A stretch of DNA of 25,994 nt from Prasinococcaceae sp. CCMP 1430 (GCA_013416795.1 RQSC01001135.1:1-25994); one strand, 5' to 3'; positions 1 to 9,622 are shown, numbered from the stretch's first letter. The notes: generated by a model from the sequence alone, not told the origin. Numbers and translations: made by a program.

Positions 1-82
1 GCGCCACGCCCCGCTCGGCCCGCGCGAGGCGCCGCGCGCGCCGGCACGATCGCGCATGCCGCGACCACGCGCCGAGCGCCCT

Positions 83-724
83 TTAGGTCAAGGGTTTCCA
101 AGCGCGCAACGCACCGAAGTAGTCGCCGTCGATGATCTTGTAGATGTCCTTGCGCGAGCGGCGCACCTCCTTCGTGGCCTGTGCCATCATGAGCTCGCGC
201 ACGCCCGGGAGGTTCTTCGCCGCGCCGTAGTAGCGGTACTCGCGGCCGTCGGGCGGCTGGAGGAGAGACAGGCCGAGGGAAGGGGAGGCGCGTCGCGTCA
301 GCCCGCGCGCGCGCTGCTGGGAACGTCCCGCGCGGCGCTGGGCGGGTGCGCGCCCTGGCGCGTGCGTGCGCACCTTATCCTCGCCGCTCTTGAGCGCCGC
401 CGCTCGCGCGGCCGCCGCGTAGTTCGGCCCGCCGAGTTCCATGACGCGCTTCTCCCAGTGGTACTTGGTGCGCACGAGCTTGTTGATGCCGTCGTTGAGG
501 TCGCGCAGCGTCTCCTCACCAAGCCCCTCGTTCTGGATCTCCTGCACCTTGCGGCCGATCTCCTTCAGCACGTCCGCGCGCCACTTCTCGGCCTCCTCTA
601 GCGAGCTCACCTCGCTCGCGAGGTGCGGCCGCCGCGCTGCGCGCGGGCGCAGCCCGAGGCGCTCGGCCTTGGCGTCGAGCCAGCGGTTCATCATGTTGTT
701 CTTCTGCTCCTCGGGACGCGCCAT
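83..724 (-). CDS. ISY1: ISY1-like pre-mRNA splicing factor, 3' end probably outside the window
   Basis: ISY1 belongs to the NineTeen/Prp19-associated complex and helps splicing fidelity in the nucleus. The start codon is at 724 (MARPEEQK). Exon 1 is 374-724. A 117-nt phase-0 intron (373-257, GTGCGC...CCAG) follows, then exon 2 from 256 downward. Family hallmarks seen are EKWRADVLKEI, QNEGLGEETLRDLND, INKLVRTKYHWEKRV, ELGGPNY and YRYYGAAKNLPGVREL. Read straight on, the frame stops at 83-85 and gives 174 residues, against about 285 in animals. However, the conserved DGDYFG is followed at 114-113 by a GTGCGT donor like those used by neighbouring introns. A second intron probably starts there, with the C-terminal exon left of the window. 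If so, the residues after DYFG are intronic. Identification is firm; the 3' end is not. Confidence 0.9.
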   Translation of the reverse strand: MARPEEQKNNMMNRWLDAKAERLGLRPRAARRPHLASEVSSLEEAEKWRADVLKEIGRKVQEIQNEGLGEETLRDLNDGINKLVRTKYHWEKRVMELGGPNYAAAARAAALKSGEDKVRTHAPGRAPAQRRAGRSQQRARGLTRRASPSLGLSLLQPPDGREYRYYGAAKNLPGVRELMMAQATKEVRRSRKDIYKIIDGDYFGALRAWKPLT

Positions 725-1025
725 CGCGGCCGGCGGGGGGGGTGGACGCCGAAGCGGGCGCGCCCGCGCCTGCTGCGTCCGCTCGAGAGCGTCAGATCGA
801 CGCGCGGGGGAGCAATGGACGGGCAGGAAGGAAGGCCGCGCGGCGCGCTCGCGCTGTGGGCCGCCGCAGCCGTGGCTGTGGGCCGCCGCCCTGCGCGCGC
901 GCACCACACACACACATCCGAAACCGTAACGACCCCCTTTTTTTTGGGTTTGGGGCATCTTCGGGTCTACACCCATTTCGGCTCCGTCATACGGTATGTA
1001 CAACCCAGAAAAAAACTTTTTACTT

Positions 1026-1052
1026 AGGCCGTTGCTTCTAAGGCCGTTGCTT
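1026..1052. repeat. 12-nt direct repeat, AGGCCGTTGCTT x2
   Basis: Two exact copies (1026-1037 and 1041-1052) are separated by 3 nt in the ISY1/TARS intergene. Function is unknown. Confidence 0.8.
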
Positions 1053-1066
1053 ACTGTAATAGGGTG

Positions 1067-1124
1067 AATAAATTTTGGGCATAAATTCTGGCGTAGGCCG
1101 AGAACTTATTATCCAAAATTTATT
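1067..1124. repeat. Perfect 12-nt inverted repeat with 34-nt loop
   Basis: AATAAATTTTGG at 1067-1078 is the exact reverse complement of CCAAAATTTATT at 1113-1124. A third, near-identical direct copy (AATAAATTTTCGG) follows at 1158-1170. This could be a protein-binding palindrome, an RNA hairpin or the remnant of a small element. Confidence 0.75.
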
Positions 1125-1299
1125 CCAGGTGGGCGCTTGCTTAATAGCTGGAATAGGAATAAATTTTCGGGACCGTTTTCCCGCCGTTCGGGCAACCCAG
1201 ATCCATGGGCCCTCGATCTGGAATCGGTGCCCTGGGTGCATTACAGTAGGGTTTGATACAAAAGTGGGGATTGCATGAGGTTTGATATACAGTACTGTA

Positions 1300-1328
1300 A
1301 GTTGAGGTAGGTCTTAGTTGAGGTAGGT
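1300..1328. repeat. 13-nt direct repeat, AGTTGAGGTAGGT x2
   Basis: Exact copies lie at 1300-1312 and 1316-1328 (period 16), at the right edge of the AT-richer island. Confidence 0.75.
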
Positions 1329-1693
1329 AGCTGGATGCGGATTCCGTCTTACAAGTCCTATGTGCAGTCAACGCCCTCGGGGAGAGATCCGGCGGCTGCC
1401 GCGCGCCCGAGCCGCAGCCGCCTCGCGCGCCCCCCTCCCCCGCCTCGCCCCGCCCGACGGCAGCCGCGCGTCGCGCGGGCGCGGCCGCGCGCCTGCACGC
1501 CGAGCGCGCGAACTGAGAGAGCATGCTGCGCCTCGTGTGCGGGGGTTGAGGGGGGTTGAGAGGTCCGCTCAGCAGGGCGCGCAGCGCTCCCGCGCAGCTG
1601 TCTGTCCCACCCCCACGCAGCGCGCTCGCAGTGACCGCTGAGCGCGGCCACATCACCGCATAGAATCTAAAACATCTAAAAAAAGCGAAATGA

Positions 1694-1704
1694 ATGCATT
1701 TTGA
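1694..1704 (-). promoter_or_regulatory. Recurrent TCAAAATGCAT motif upstream of TARS
   Basis: ATGCATTTTGA on the plus strand reads TCAAAATGCAT on the minus strand, about 230 nt before the TARS start. The same 11-mer occurs at 13634-13644 and 16480-16490. It is inferred to be a transcription-factor site because it lies only in intergenic DNA in this window. Confidence 0.5.
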
Positions 1705-1931
1705 CATGAAATCCACGCAATGGTGTTTTTGGGTGCCTGTTCCCCTGGGGGACGTGTGCGGGGGCGGCCAGGTGGCGGCGCGCGACGGGCGGGGGCGTGC
1801 GCCAGTGGGCCGGGGGGAGGCGGCGCGCCTCCTCCCGGCGTCGCGGCTTCCCCCGGGAAGGGAAGCGGCAGAGCGGCAGTCGGAATCGAGCGGTGCGCGG
1901 CGCGGCCTGTCAGCGGCGCGCGCGCGCGACG

Positions 1932-4900
1932 ATGGCCGACGGCGCCGCCGAGGCGATGGCGGCGCTCTCGGTCGACGAGAAGGCGGCCGCTGCGGCGGCG
2001 GCCAAAGCCGAGGCGGACGCCAAGGCCAAGGCCGAACTCGACGCCAAGAAGGAGTACTACGCCAAGCGCATCGAGCTGTTCGAGGGGTTCAAGGCGCGCG
2101 AGGACGCCAAGGTGCGCGCGCGCCGGCGCGCCGCCCCGCCGCGCCAGAGCGCACGGGCGATGCGCGCCACCTAGGGCGGCCGTCTGCGGCGGCAGGCAGC
2201 GGCTGCGCTGCATGGACGCGCCCTCGCTCCGCTGACGCGTGCCCGCGAGCGCTCCGCCCCGCCCGCGCACGCCACGCCCGCCCATTGTGTCCACTGTCCT
2301 CCCCCAGATTGTCGCCGCCAAGGAGGCTGCCGTGCCCATGACTGTGGTGCTGCCCGACGGCAAGGAGGTCGAGGCCGTGCGCGGCGTCACCACGCCGATG
2401 GACATCGCTGTCGGCATCTCCAAGGGTCTGGCGAAAAAATGCATCGTGGCGACGGTCGACGGCAAAAGTTGGGACCTCAAGCGCCCGATGGGGGTGGACG
2501 GGCAGGGTGAGCGAGTGGAGCTCAAGCTGTGCACCTTCGACGACGCCGAGGGCAAGGAGACCTTTTGGCACTCGACCTCTCACATCCTCGGCGAGCTACT
2601 CGAGCTTGAGTATGGCGTCGACCTCACCATCGGGCCCCCCATCGAGGAGGGCTTCTACTACGACTGCTACATGGGCGAGCGCACGCTCAACGAGGCTGAC
2701 CTTCCCAACATCAAGAGCAAGGTACGTGCATGTGCGCGCGCGCCCCTGGGCATGCGCGCGAGAGGGGAGAGAGCGAAGGGAGGACTTGCCCCAGTTGAGG
2801 CCGCTATCGCTGCGAGTGCGAACAGCGTGCCTGTCGTGTTGTGCAGCAGCGGCGGGCAGGCGGGGGGGGATGGGGCGCGCCAAGGGCGCTTGAGGGGTGA
2901 CGATTCTTACTTGGTCCGTGTTACTCAGAGGCACATGGAGCCTGCTGCAGAATCCAAGATTTCCGACCTCGTGCTAAAGACGCATGCGCGCGCGCGAGCG
3001 CGCTTCGCACATGTCGTGTGTACGACGGCGCGCGGGCGGGGCGGGAAGCTGACGCGCGCGGCCGCCTGTCCCCCTCCTCCCCCCCCTCGGATGTCGCTCA
3101 GATGGAGGCCGCCGTTAAGGAAAAGCAGGAGTACCAGCGCATTGAGGTGTCTCGCGAAGAGTGCCGTAGCATGTTTCTGGAGAACAAGTTCAAGCTTGAG
3201 ATGCTCGACGCCCTGCCGGACGATGCGATCATCTCGGTGTACCGCAATGGCCCCATGGTTGACATGTGCCGCGGCCCGCACATTCCCAACACGGAGATGG
3301 TCAAGGTGCGCGCGCCTGCCCGTGCACGCGCGGGGTGTGAGCGATCGCGCTCGTGTGAGCACTCGCGCTCGTGTGTGCGCCGGGAGCTCGCGCGCTTGCG
3401 CCCGCGCGTGCACGGAACGCGCGCCCTCGAAGATGAAGAATATTGAGAGACCTGAAATGAGTGGGCGATACACCCACGGTGCTTCCAACATCAATATGCG
3501 GTTATGAGCCTGAGAGGGATTGCGCGATTCCTTCGGCAGCGGAGTTTTGGGCCTCTCGCACTCGTCCAGTCGAGGCACCCGCCTTTGCTGACACCCACCA
3601 CTCTGCGCTGCACGTGTTATAGGCGATCGACGTGACGCAAAGCTCGCGCGCTCACTGGCGCGCGGACGTGAAGCGCGAGCCCCTGATGCGTGTGTACGGG
3701 ACTGCGTTCCCCGAGCCCAAGATGCTGCGCGAGTATCAACACCGCATCGCCGAGGCCAAGAAGCGCGACCATCGCGTGCTGGGCACCAAGCACGAGCTCT
3801 TCTTCTTCAACGGCGTGTCGCCGGGCTCGTGCTTCTGGCAGCCTGCCGGCGCCTGCATTTACAACACGCTCGTCGACTTCATCCGCGAGAAGTACTGGGA
3901 GTACGAGTACGGCGAGGTCATCACTCCGAACATCTTTAACTTCGACCTCTGGCACACCTCTGGCCACGCAGCGCACTACAAGGACAACATGTTCAGCTTC
4001 AATGTGGAGAACCAGGAGTTCGGGGTAAGTGCCTGCGCGTGCGCGGTTGCGCGCATGGCCTCCGCGCGGCAGTGCCGAGGAGGGAGTTTTCCTACTTTGT
4101 CCGTGTTGCTCAGAGGCACACGGAGCCCGCTGCAGATTCCAAGACATCGGACCTCGCGCTGTGGCGCAGCTGCGTGCCACCGCGCGCGCGCGCGTGCCCT
4201 CACTCCGTGGCACGCCCACGGCGCGCTTGTGTGAGTGCGGCAACTGACGCCGCGCAACGCGCCAACGCACCTGCAGCTCAAGCCGATGAACTGCCCAGCC
4301 CACTGTGTGATGTTCCGCGAGCGCCGCCGCACGTATCGCGAGCTGCCCTTGCGCTACGGAGACTTCGGCGTGCTGCACCGCAACGAGTTCTCGGGCGCGC
4401 TGCACGGCCTCACGCGCGTGCGCCGATTCCAGCAGGATGACGGGCACATTTTCTGCCGGCCCGACCAGATGGAGTCCGAGCTCACTAGCTTCCTCAAGTT
4501 CCTCGACGAGGTGTACGACGTCTTCGGCCTCGAGTACCAGATGGCGCTGTCGACGCGCCCCGACGACTACATGGGCGAGATCGAGCTGTGGGACCAAGCC
4601 GAGAGCGCGCTCAAGAACGTGCTGGAAGCCAGCGGCCGCGACTGGTACCTCAACGAGGGCGACGGCGCCTTCTACGGCCCCAAGATCGACATCACTGTGT
4701 TTGACGCGCTCAAGCGTAGGTTTCAGTGCGCGACCGTGCAGCTCGACTTCCAGTTGCCGAAGCGTTTCGATCTCAAGTACACCACCGAGGACGGGACCGC
4801 GCAGCCGGTCCTCATCCACCGCGCCGTCCTGGGCTCGGTCGAGCGCATGAGCGCCATCCTCATTGAGCACTTCGCCGGCAAGTTCCCGCTGTGGCTGTCA

Positions 4901-5374
4901 CCCCGCCAGGTTATGATTGTCCCCGTGTCCGAGAAGTTCCTGGCGTACGCGAAGGAGGTGCGCACCATCATGCGCCGTTCCAAGCTGCACGTGGACGTGA
5001 ACGCCTCGGACAACACCATCAACAAGAAGGTGCGGGAGGCGCAGCTTGCGCAGTACAACTACATCCTCGTCGTGGGGGCGAACGAGCAGGCCGCCGGCAC
5101 GGTCAACGTGCGCACGCGCGACAACCAGGTGCACGGGGAGCAGACCGTCCATCGCGTGTGCGAGGTGCTCTCTTTTGAGCGCGACCAGAGGCTCAAGGGC
5201 TCGATGTTCCAGGGCATGAAGGCCTGCCAGCAGGTCCAGTCCAACCAGAAGGCGGACGAGAGCGCGGCGGACGCCGGTAAGGGCAAGGGCAAGGGTGGCG
5301 GGAAGCAAGGCGGCAAGAAGGACAAAAAGGGCGCCGACAAGCCCAAAGAGGAGGGTATGCCATGCGTGGCGTAG
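1932..5374 (+). CDS. TARS: Threonyl-tRNA synthetase, cytosolic type, five exons
   Basis: Charges tRNA-Thr and edits Ser-tRNA-Thr. Exons are 1932-2111, 2308-2721, 3102-3305, 3623-4024 and 4277-5374, all joined at phase 0 by GT-AG introns, giving 765 residues (human about 723). The order is an Ala/Lys-rich N-terminal coiled helix (1-65), a TGS domain (about 70-125), an editing domain with HSTSH (H148, H152) and CRGPH (C254, H258), a class II catalytic core and an anticodon-binding domain. The zinc ligands C406 (MNCPAHC), H457 (QQDDGHIF) and H581 (VLIHRAV) are all present. The C-terminus adds a Lys/Gly-rich basic tail. The start is the first ATG (GCGACGATGG context) and is followed by helix typical of the family. 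No organelle targeting peptide is evident. Three introns contain RNA-like islands, listed separately. Confidence 0.96.
2905..2975 (+). repeat. 71-nt element in TARS intron 2, copy A
   Basis: Aligned by hand to 4090-4160 in intron 4, it matches without gaps at 61 of 71 positions. The core is CCGTGTT[A/G]CTCAGAGGCACA. It lies inside the 380-nt intron 2722-3101, same orientation as the host gene. It could be an introner remnant, an intronic ncRNA family or a duplicated splicing element. No coding potential is apparent. Confidence 0.8.
3424..3518 (+). ncRNA. Candidate structured intronic RNA (C/D snoRNA-like) in TARS intron 3
   Basis: Three nested perfect stems are seen: CCCTC/GAGGG (3424-3428 with 3514-3518), ATATTGA/TCAATAT (3440-3446 with 3491-3497) and GTGGG/CCCAC (3461-3465 with 3473-3477, 7-nt loop). 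Just inside the outer stem are AAGATGA (3430-3436; one mismatch to the C box RTGATGA) and CTGA (3510-3513; D box). A second CTGA lies at 3452-3455. Terminal stem, C box, D box and closing stem form the layout of box C/D snoRNAs, which are often intronic. The internal 7-bp stem is not typical of that class, so other structured RNAs remain possible. The guide target is unknown. Confidence 0.4.
4090..4160 (+). repeat. 71-nt element in TARS intron 4, copy B
   Basis: Second copy of the element at 2905-2975, inside intron 4025-4276. GTCCG (4099-4103) can pair with CGGAC (4148-4152). In copy A the equivalent ends pair as GGTC (2913-2916) with GACC (2965-2968), a hint that a closing stem is kept. Confidence 0.8.
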
Positions 5375-5583
5375 AGCGCGCGCGCGCGCTCGTTTGTCAT
5401 TTCCAACGCGTGGTCGCACTCGTGCGGATGCACTCAAATGCGCGCGCGCGCGCGCGCGCGGGACGGCGTGCCTTCTGGTAGTCTGTGTTTTCGTTTATGG
5501 TACAGCGCGCGTGAGAGTGGGCGCGCGGAGGCCACGGCCGTCGCCCCAGCAGTGCTTCTGCCACGGCCCGCCCGGAACACATC
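5375..5583. other. Convergent TARS/SPC24 spacer
   Basis: This 209-nt spacer lies between two gene 3' ends. It contains CG/GC dinucleotide runs (around 5379-5390 and 5438-5460) and no gene. It should hold both 3' UTRs. Confidence 0.7.
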
Positions 5584-6500
5584 TCAGCTAGCAGCGGCCG
5601 TCGCGGGCGCATCGTTCTCCATCAGGTCCCAGAGGCTGTTGGCGATGTCAAAGTTAGATGTCTTGGCCGGATCCATGTCGAACGGTCGGATGTCAGCCTT
5701 GGCAGGGTCGCTCACGTTGCCACGCACACGCTCGCCCGCCTCGTAATGCCAGATGATCTTGGACACGTGCGCGTACAGCGAAAGCTCGTGCTTGTTCTGC
5801 GGGAGAGCCTCAGCCTCAAGCGTGTCGGTCTCGGCACGCGTCGATGCGACCGCCGACATGCGGCTCGCAGCGTTGGCCTGAACCAGCGAAGCAGAGGGCG
5901 CGGGGTGGACAGAAATGGTGAGCGGGGGAGCGTGTGGTGGTCGTGATAATAGTGAGATGGGGGGGCACAGAGGTCAGCGCGAGCAACGTCGCTGCGTAAC
6001 AATGCGGGGCAAGTGCGCGCGCGCCAGCGCGCCAGCATACACAGGGCTTCTGTCGTGCCATGAAAGAGGCGCAAACGTCCCGCGCCGTCGCATGGCGTGC
6101 ACACGAGTGCGTGCGCCGGCGTCCGCGGATGGCACACACGCGCACACACCTTCTCCAACTCAAGCGCAGCGAGCTGGTCCTCGTACTGACGCACGACCTG
6201 CTCAGCGTCAGCCTTCTGCTCCTCCGCCTCCGCGACGCGGCGCTCGTGCGCCTCGGGGGGCTCGGTGGGCGCCGCGTCCCTCTCAACGGTAGCCACCCTG
6301 CGCGTCAGGTCGCGGATGGCGCCCTGCAGGTCCCCCTGCTTGGCCTCGCAGAGCGCGGCCATCTCGGCGGCGGCGACGCGCACGTGAGCGATCTTGGCCG
6401 CGTCGTCGCGCGACTCAAACACCATGTACAGGTCATCGATGACGCCGCTGGTCTCCTCGAACGTCGTCGCCGGCGGAGGGGCGGGCACGCCCACCGCCAT
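5584..6500 (-). CDS. SPC24: Kinetochore protein Spc24, two exons
   Basis: Spc24 pairs with Spc25 in the NDC80 complex, linking the kinetochore to microtubule-binding NDC80/NUF2. Exon 1 is 6150-6500 and exon 2 is 5584-5877. The 272-nt phase-0 intron has donor GTGTGT and acceptor TTCAG. The product is 214 residues (human 197). Residues about 15-125 are a heptad-like coiled coil rich in Glu, Ala and Gln. The C-terminal globular domain (about 130-205) carries the family signature ELSLYAHVSKIIWHYE, followed by DIRPFDMDPAKTSNFDIAN and SLWDLME. Start at 6500 is the first ATG before the coiled coil. The upstream region has a TTTCCCGC word (6777-6784) consistent with E2F control of a mitotic gene; that is inference. 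Confidence 0.93.
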
Positions 6501-6776
6501 GGCTGCGGCACGCAGGCGGATGCACAGGCGCGTGCAGGCGCCTCGCGGGCGTTCGCGTGCGGGCGGCGGCAGCGGCGGCGGCGAGCGCGAATGCGGCGGC
6601 GCGTGCAGTGCGCGCTCGCGTCTCCCTGCGGGCGCAGCGCGCGCGCAGTGTGGCGCCCCCCCGCGCCCCCACCTGGGCGCCCGCGCGCGGCTAACAACAA
6701 CAACGCGCGCGCCCACCCACCCTCCGCGCACTTTCGCGTCCCTTCCGCGCGTTCGCGCGACCGCTTCGACCTCACG

Positions 6777-6784
6777 TTTCCCGC
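6777..6784 (+). promoter_or_regulatory. E2F-like site TTTCCCGC upstream of SPC24
   Basis: Exact match to the E2F consensus TTTSSCGC, 277 nt upstream of the SPC24 start. A related TTTCGCG word lies about 45 nt closer. Such words are expected at some rate in GC-rich DNA. Confidence 0.35.
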
Positions 6785-7151
6785 TCTTGTGGCGCGCAAT
6801 GCGCCGAATCCGAATCCCGCCTCGGCGCCCGCGCCCGCCGCTCCATCAAACCGCAGGCGCCCGTGCAAGTTCAAACGCCCGCCGAACGGGCGCCAACGGG
6901 CAGAAAAAAAAATTCGCACGCGCTTTGGCCTTTTGATATGCGGCCGGCGGAGGAAAAAAAAAAACGCAGGGAGCGAAGGAAGGCGACGGTCGAATTCCTC
7001 ACTGTGTGTCCCCTCATAGGGTTTATAAATAATACTGAATAAATATATGGTAACTTGCGCGCGTGCGCCAACCTCAAATGTGTGACCGAAACTCCACGCG
7101 TGGTCCGAATTCGATTTGATGAGCAACTCTTGCGCAAGGTGCACGTCGACC

Positions 7152-7168
7152 TTTTTTTTTTTTTTTTT
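7152..7168. repeat. Poly(T)17 tract
   Basis: Seventeen uninterrupted T residues in otherwise GC-rich DNA, in the SPC24/PRPF4 intergene. Confidence 0.9.
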
Positions 7169-7333
7169 AATGGCTTTCGCGCGCGCGCGCCGAGGTTCGG
7201 GTTGAGGCCCCATCTGGACACGCGTGCGTCGTGTGTGGACTGGGCTGTGATGAGCTTGTGAATTAGGGTTCAGATGATGATTGTGATATGCACAGTATTG
7301 CAGCAGTCGGGTGCGATGCCTGACTAGGGTTAG

Positions 7334-9289
7334 CAGCGGCGAGACGCGCCACAGCGCGCGCGCGCGCCGCGCGGGGGCCGGGCGCAGAGGGCGGCGGCGC
7401 TGGCGCCAGCGGCGGGACGTTCGAGCTGCGGGGCGCGGCCGTCGGCGACGTCGAGCGCCATGAGGCGCTGCTGGAGGAGTTCGAGCGCCGCGCGCGGGCG
7501 CGGGCGCAGGCTGTGCCCACGGCAGTAGCGGATGTCAAGGTGCGCCGGGCGGCGCGGCAGCACGCACGAGAGGCAATCGCGACCCGGCCCAGCGCGCGCA
7601 GCCCGTGGCGGCTGCGCAGCCCTACCTGGCCAAGGGTGCACGTTCTAACACCGGCGCCGTGACGTCCCGCCTTGCCTCCCTCTCCCGCTCTTCCCCCCGT
7701 GGCCGACCGCGCGATCTATTTTCATCCCGCACGCCCCTCCTGCGTGTGGCGCGCGATCCTGCGCGTGTGTATTACAGGCGCGCCTGCGCGCGATGGGCCA
7801 TCCGGTGACCCTCTTCGGCGAGGACCCGGCAGACCGGCGTGATCGCCTTCGCAAACTCATGGCCGAGAGCGGCGAGGACGCCCTGGCTGAAGCAGCTGCA
7901 GCTGCGGCCGCAGAGGGTGGCGAGGGCGATGGCGACTTTGCCGAGGCTATTGAACAGCGCGAGCTCTTCTACACTGAAGGTGGCGAGGGGTTGCTCGCCG
8001 TGCGCCGGCGTATCGCCGCGCACTCGCTCAGCGCAGCGAGCGCGCGGCTCGCCGCGCGACGCACGCTCGCGACGGATGAGGCAGCCGCGCGACGGACCCT
8101 CGACGAAAGGTCTGCCGCTCTTGCCGCCGCGCGCCGCGTCGAGCTCGGCTGCTCGGAGCTCGGGGACGAGAGACCGCTGTCGGCGTGCGCATTCTCCTCG
8201 GGCAGCGGCGGTGGCGGTGCACCTGCTCTCGTGACGGCATCGTGGGGCGGCGTCGTGCGCGTGTGGTCGAGCGAGGGCGACGAGCTGCAGCGACGTGCGG
8301 CGTGGATTGCGGGCGCCGAGCGCGTGACAGGCGTCGCGCTGCACCCACGCTTCTCCGCCGATAGCGTCGGACGGGCGACGGACGGCGACGGCGACGCGAC
8401 GATGGGAGGCGGCGGCAATGACGGCGTTGGCGAGGCAGGCGCGGGTGGCGGGGCCGAGGGGCACGTTCTGACTGCGAGCGCCGATGGCACGGCAACGGTG
8501 TGGAGTGCCGCTGGAGGGCGACGGCAGACGCTGCGCGGCCACCTTGAGCGCCTCGCGCGGTGTGCATGGCACCCAATGGGCGACCACGTGGCGACGGCAT
8601 CGTACGACAAGACGTGGCGGCTGTGGGACGTCGAAACGGGCGCCGAGCTGCTCCTGCAGGAGGGGCACTCCCGCGCCGTATATAGCGTCGCGTTCCAGTG
8701 CGATGGTGCACTGGTGGCCACAGGCGGCATGGACGAGCTCGTGCGTGTTTGGGATTGCAGGAGCGGAAAGTGCGTGCACGTGTGCAAGGGGCACGCCAAG
8801 TCCGTGCTGTCCGTTGACTTCTCCCCGGACGGATACACGCTTGCCTCCGGATCGGAGGACAACACCGTGCGGCTTTGGGACTTGCGCAAGGTGAGCACCG
8901 CGCACACGCGTGAGCATCGTGCGCGCTGATGCGGCGCGAAGGATGTCCGCGACAGGCGCGCTGCGAGTACTGCTGACACCGCCCGCCCGCGCGCGCTCCC
9001 GCCCACGCGTTTCGCGTCTGCCGCGCAGCGCGTGTGCCACGCGACCCTGCCGGCGCACGTCAATCTCGTGAGCGCTGTGCGCTTCTCGCGCGAGACGTGC
9101 GGTGCGGTGGTGGCCAGTGCGTCGTTCGACGGCACCGCCGCGCTCTGGTCGACGCGCGACGGCGGGCTGCTTCGGCGGCTCTCGGCGCACGAGGGCAAGG
9201 TGGCGGACCTGGACGTCGACGCGCGCGGGCGGGTGGCCACGGTGGCGCACGACCGCACCGCCAAGCTGTGGGCGCCTCCCATTGACTGA
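7334..9289 (+). CDS. PRPF4: U4/U6 snRNP protein PRPF4 (Prp4), 5' end unresolved
   Basis: Component of the U4/U6-U5 tri-snRNP. Exons seen are up to 7539, then 7778-8890 and 9029-9289, joined at phase 0 (donors GTGCGC and GTGAGC; acceptors TTACAG and GCGCAG). The first visible exon encodes GTFELRGAAVGDVERHEA and LLEEFERRARARAQ, matching the region before the SFM domain of animal PRPF4. The SFM domain follows (ARLRAMGHPVTLFGEDPADR). Seven WD40 repeats form the C-terminus, ending in TASASYDKTWRLWD-type and VAHDRTAKLWA blades. The frame is open only back to a TGA at 7321-7323 and has no ATG after it. An in-frame ATG at 7288 is separated by that TGA. The true start is therefore in an unseen exon, a non-ATG start or affected by an error. 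Confidence 0.92.
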
Positions 9290-9405
9290 TCCCATGCGTA
9301 AGCTGTGTGCCCGCGGGCGACCAACAACGCACGCGCACGCGCGCGCGGTGCCGCCGCGTCCGGGGAACAGCTCGATGAGGCCGCCGCCCGCGACTGCCGC
9401 CCTGG

Positions 9406-9442
9406 TTAGGGTTACAGTATGTATATTTGGGTATAAACCCTA
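9406..9442. promoter_or_regulatory. Telo-box-like words TTAGGGTT and ATAAACCCTA
   Basis: Two oppositely oriented telo-box-like words (AAACCCTA core) lie about 20 nt apart. Similar words occur at 7017-7026, 7263-7270 and, with one extra C, 13558-13566. Telo-boxes are known plant promoter elements of growth and translation genes. Function here is inference. Confidence 0.35.
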
Positions 9443-9620
9443 TTCCTCTCCCGTGGCTGTCCGCAGCATTCCGAATTCAAATACAACAATGCGCGCGCAT
9501 CACCGCGGCGGCCAGAGGGCGTGCGCCCCGCGCATGCCGCGGGGCGGGCGGGTGGGCGAGGGGAGGAGGCACGCGCGGGCGGAAAGCGGGGGTAAGCGGG
9601 GCAGAGGAGTCGCCTCCTCT

Positions 9621-9622
<2 letters not shown>

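Larger units (their letters stand above)
725..1931. other. ISY1/TARS divergent intergene with AT-richer repeat island
   Basis: This 1.2 kb region lies between two divergently read starts. No convincing protein is seen. About 930-1370 is clearly AT-richer than the GC-rich flanks. It holds a 12-nt direct repeat (1026-1037, 1041-1052), related AATAAATTTTGG-type words, a 13-nt repeat (1300-1312, 1316-1328), a 10-nt palindrome (ACAGTACTGT, near 1290) and a 7-bp hairpin (1197-1203 with 1215-1221). A TTTTCCCGCC word (1176-1185) matches the E2F consensus, and 1694-1704 carries the recurrent ATGCATTTTGA motif. The region probably serves as a bidirectional promoter; that is inference. Confidence 0.6.
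6501..7333. other. SPC24/PRPF4 divergent intergene
   Basis: The half near SPC24 is GC-rich. About 6895-7300 is AT-richer, with A-runs (6902-6910, 6954-6963), TAGGGTTTAT (7017-7026), AATAAATATA just after it, a 17-T run (7152-7168) and TTAGGGTT (7263-7270). No protein is supported. It is likely a bidirectional promoter. The first exon or start of PRPF4 may be hidden in its right end. Confidence 0.6.

Noticed and set aside
1190-1290. tRNA or snRNA gene in the ISY1/TARS intergene
   Set aside because: Hairpins exist, but no cloverleaf, no B-box GGTTCGANNCC and no Sm-site layout could be found.
5438-5460. CRISPR-like or tandem array
   Set aside because: Only a simple CG dinucleotide run; no spacer and repeat structure anywhere in the window.
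7772-9327. Two long minus-strand frames opposite PRPF4
   Set aside because: Antisense shadows of a clear WD40 gene; composition is Arg/Ser/Pro-rich and no motif is seen.
7260-9445. Telomeric repeat array
   Set aside because: TTAGGG words are single and scattered, never in tandem, so no interstitial telomere is supported.
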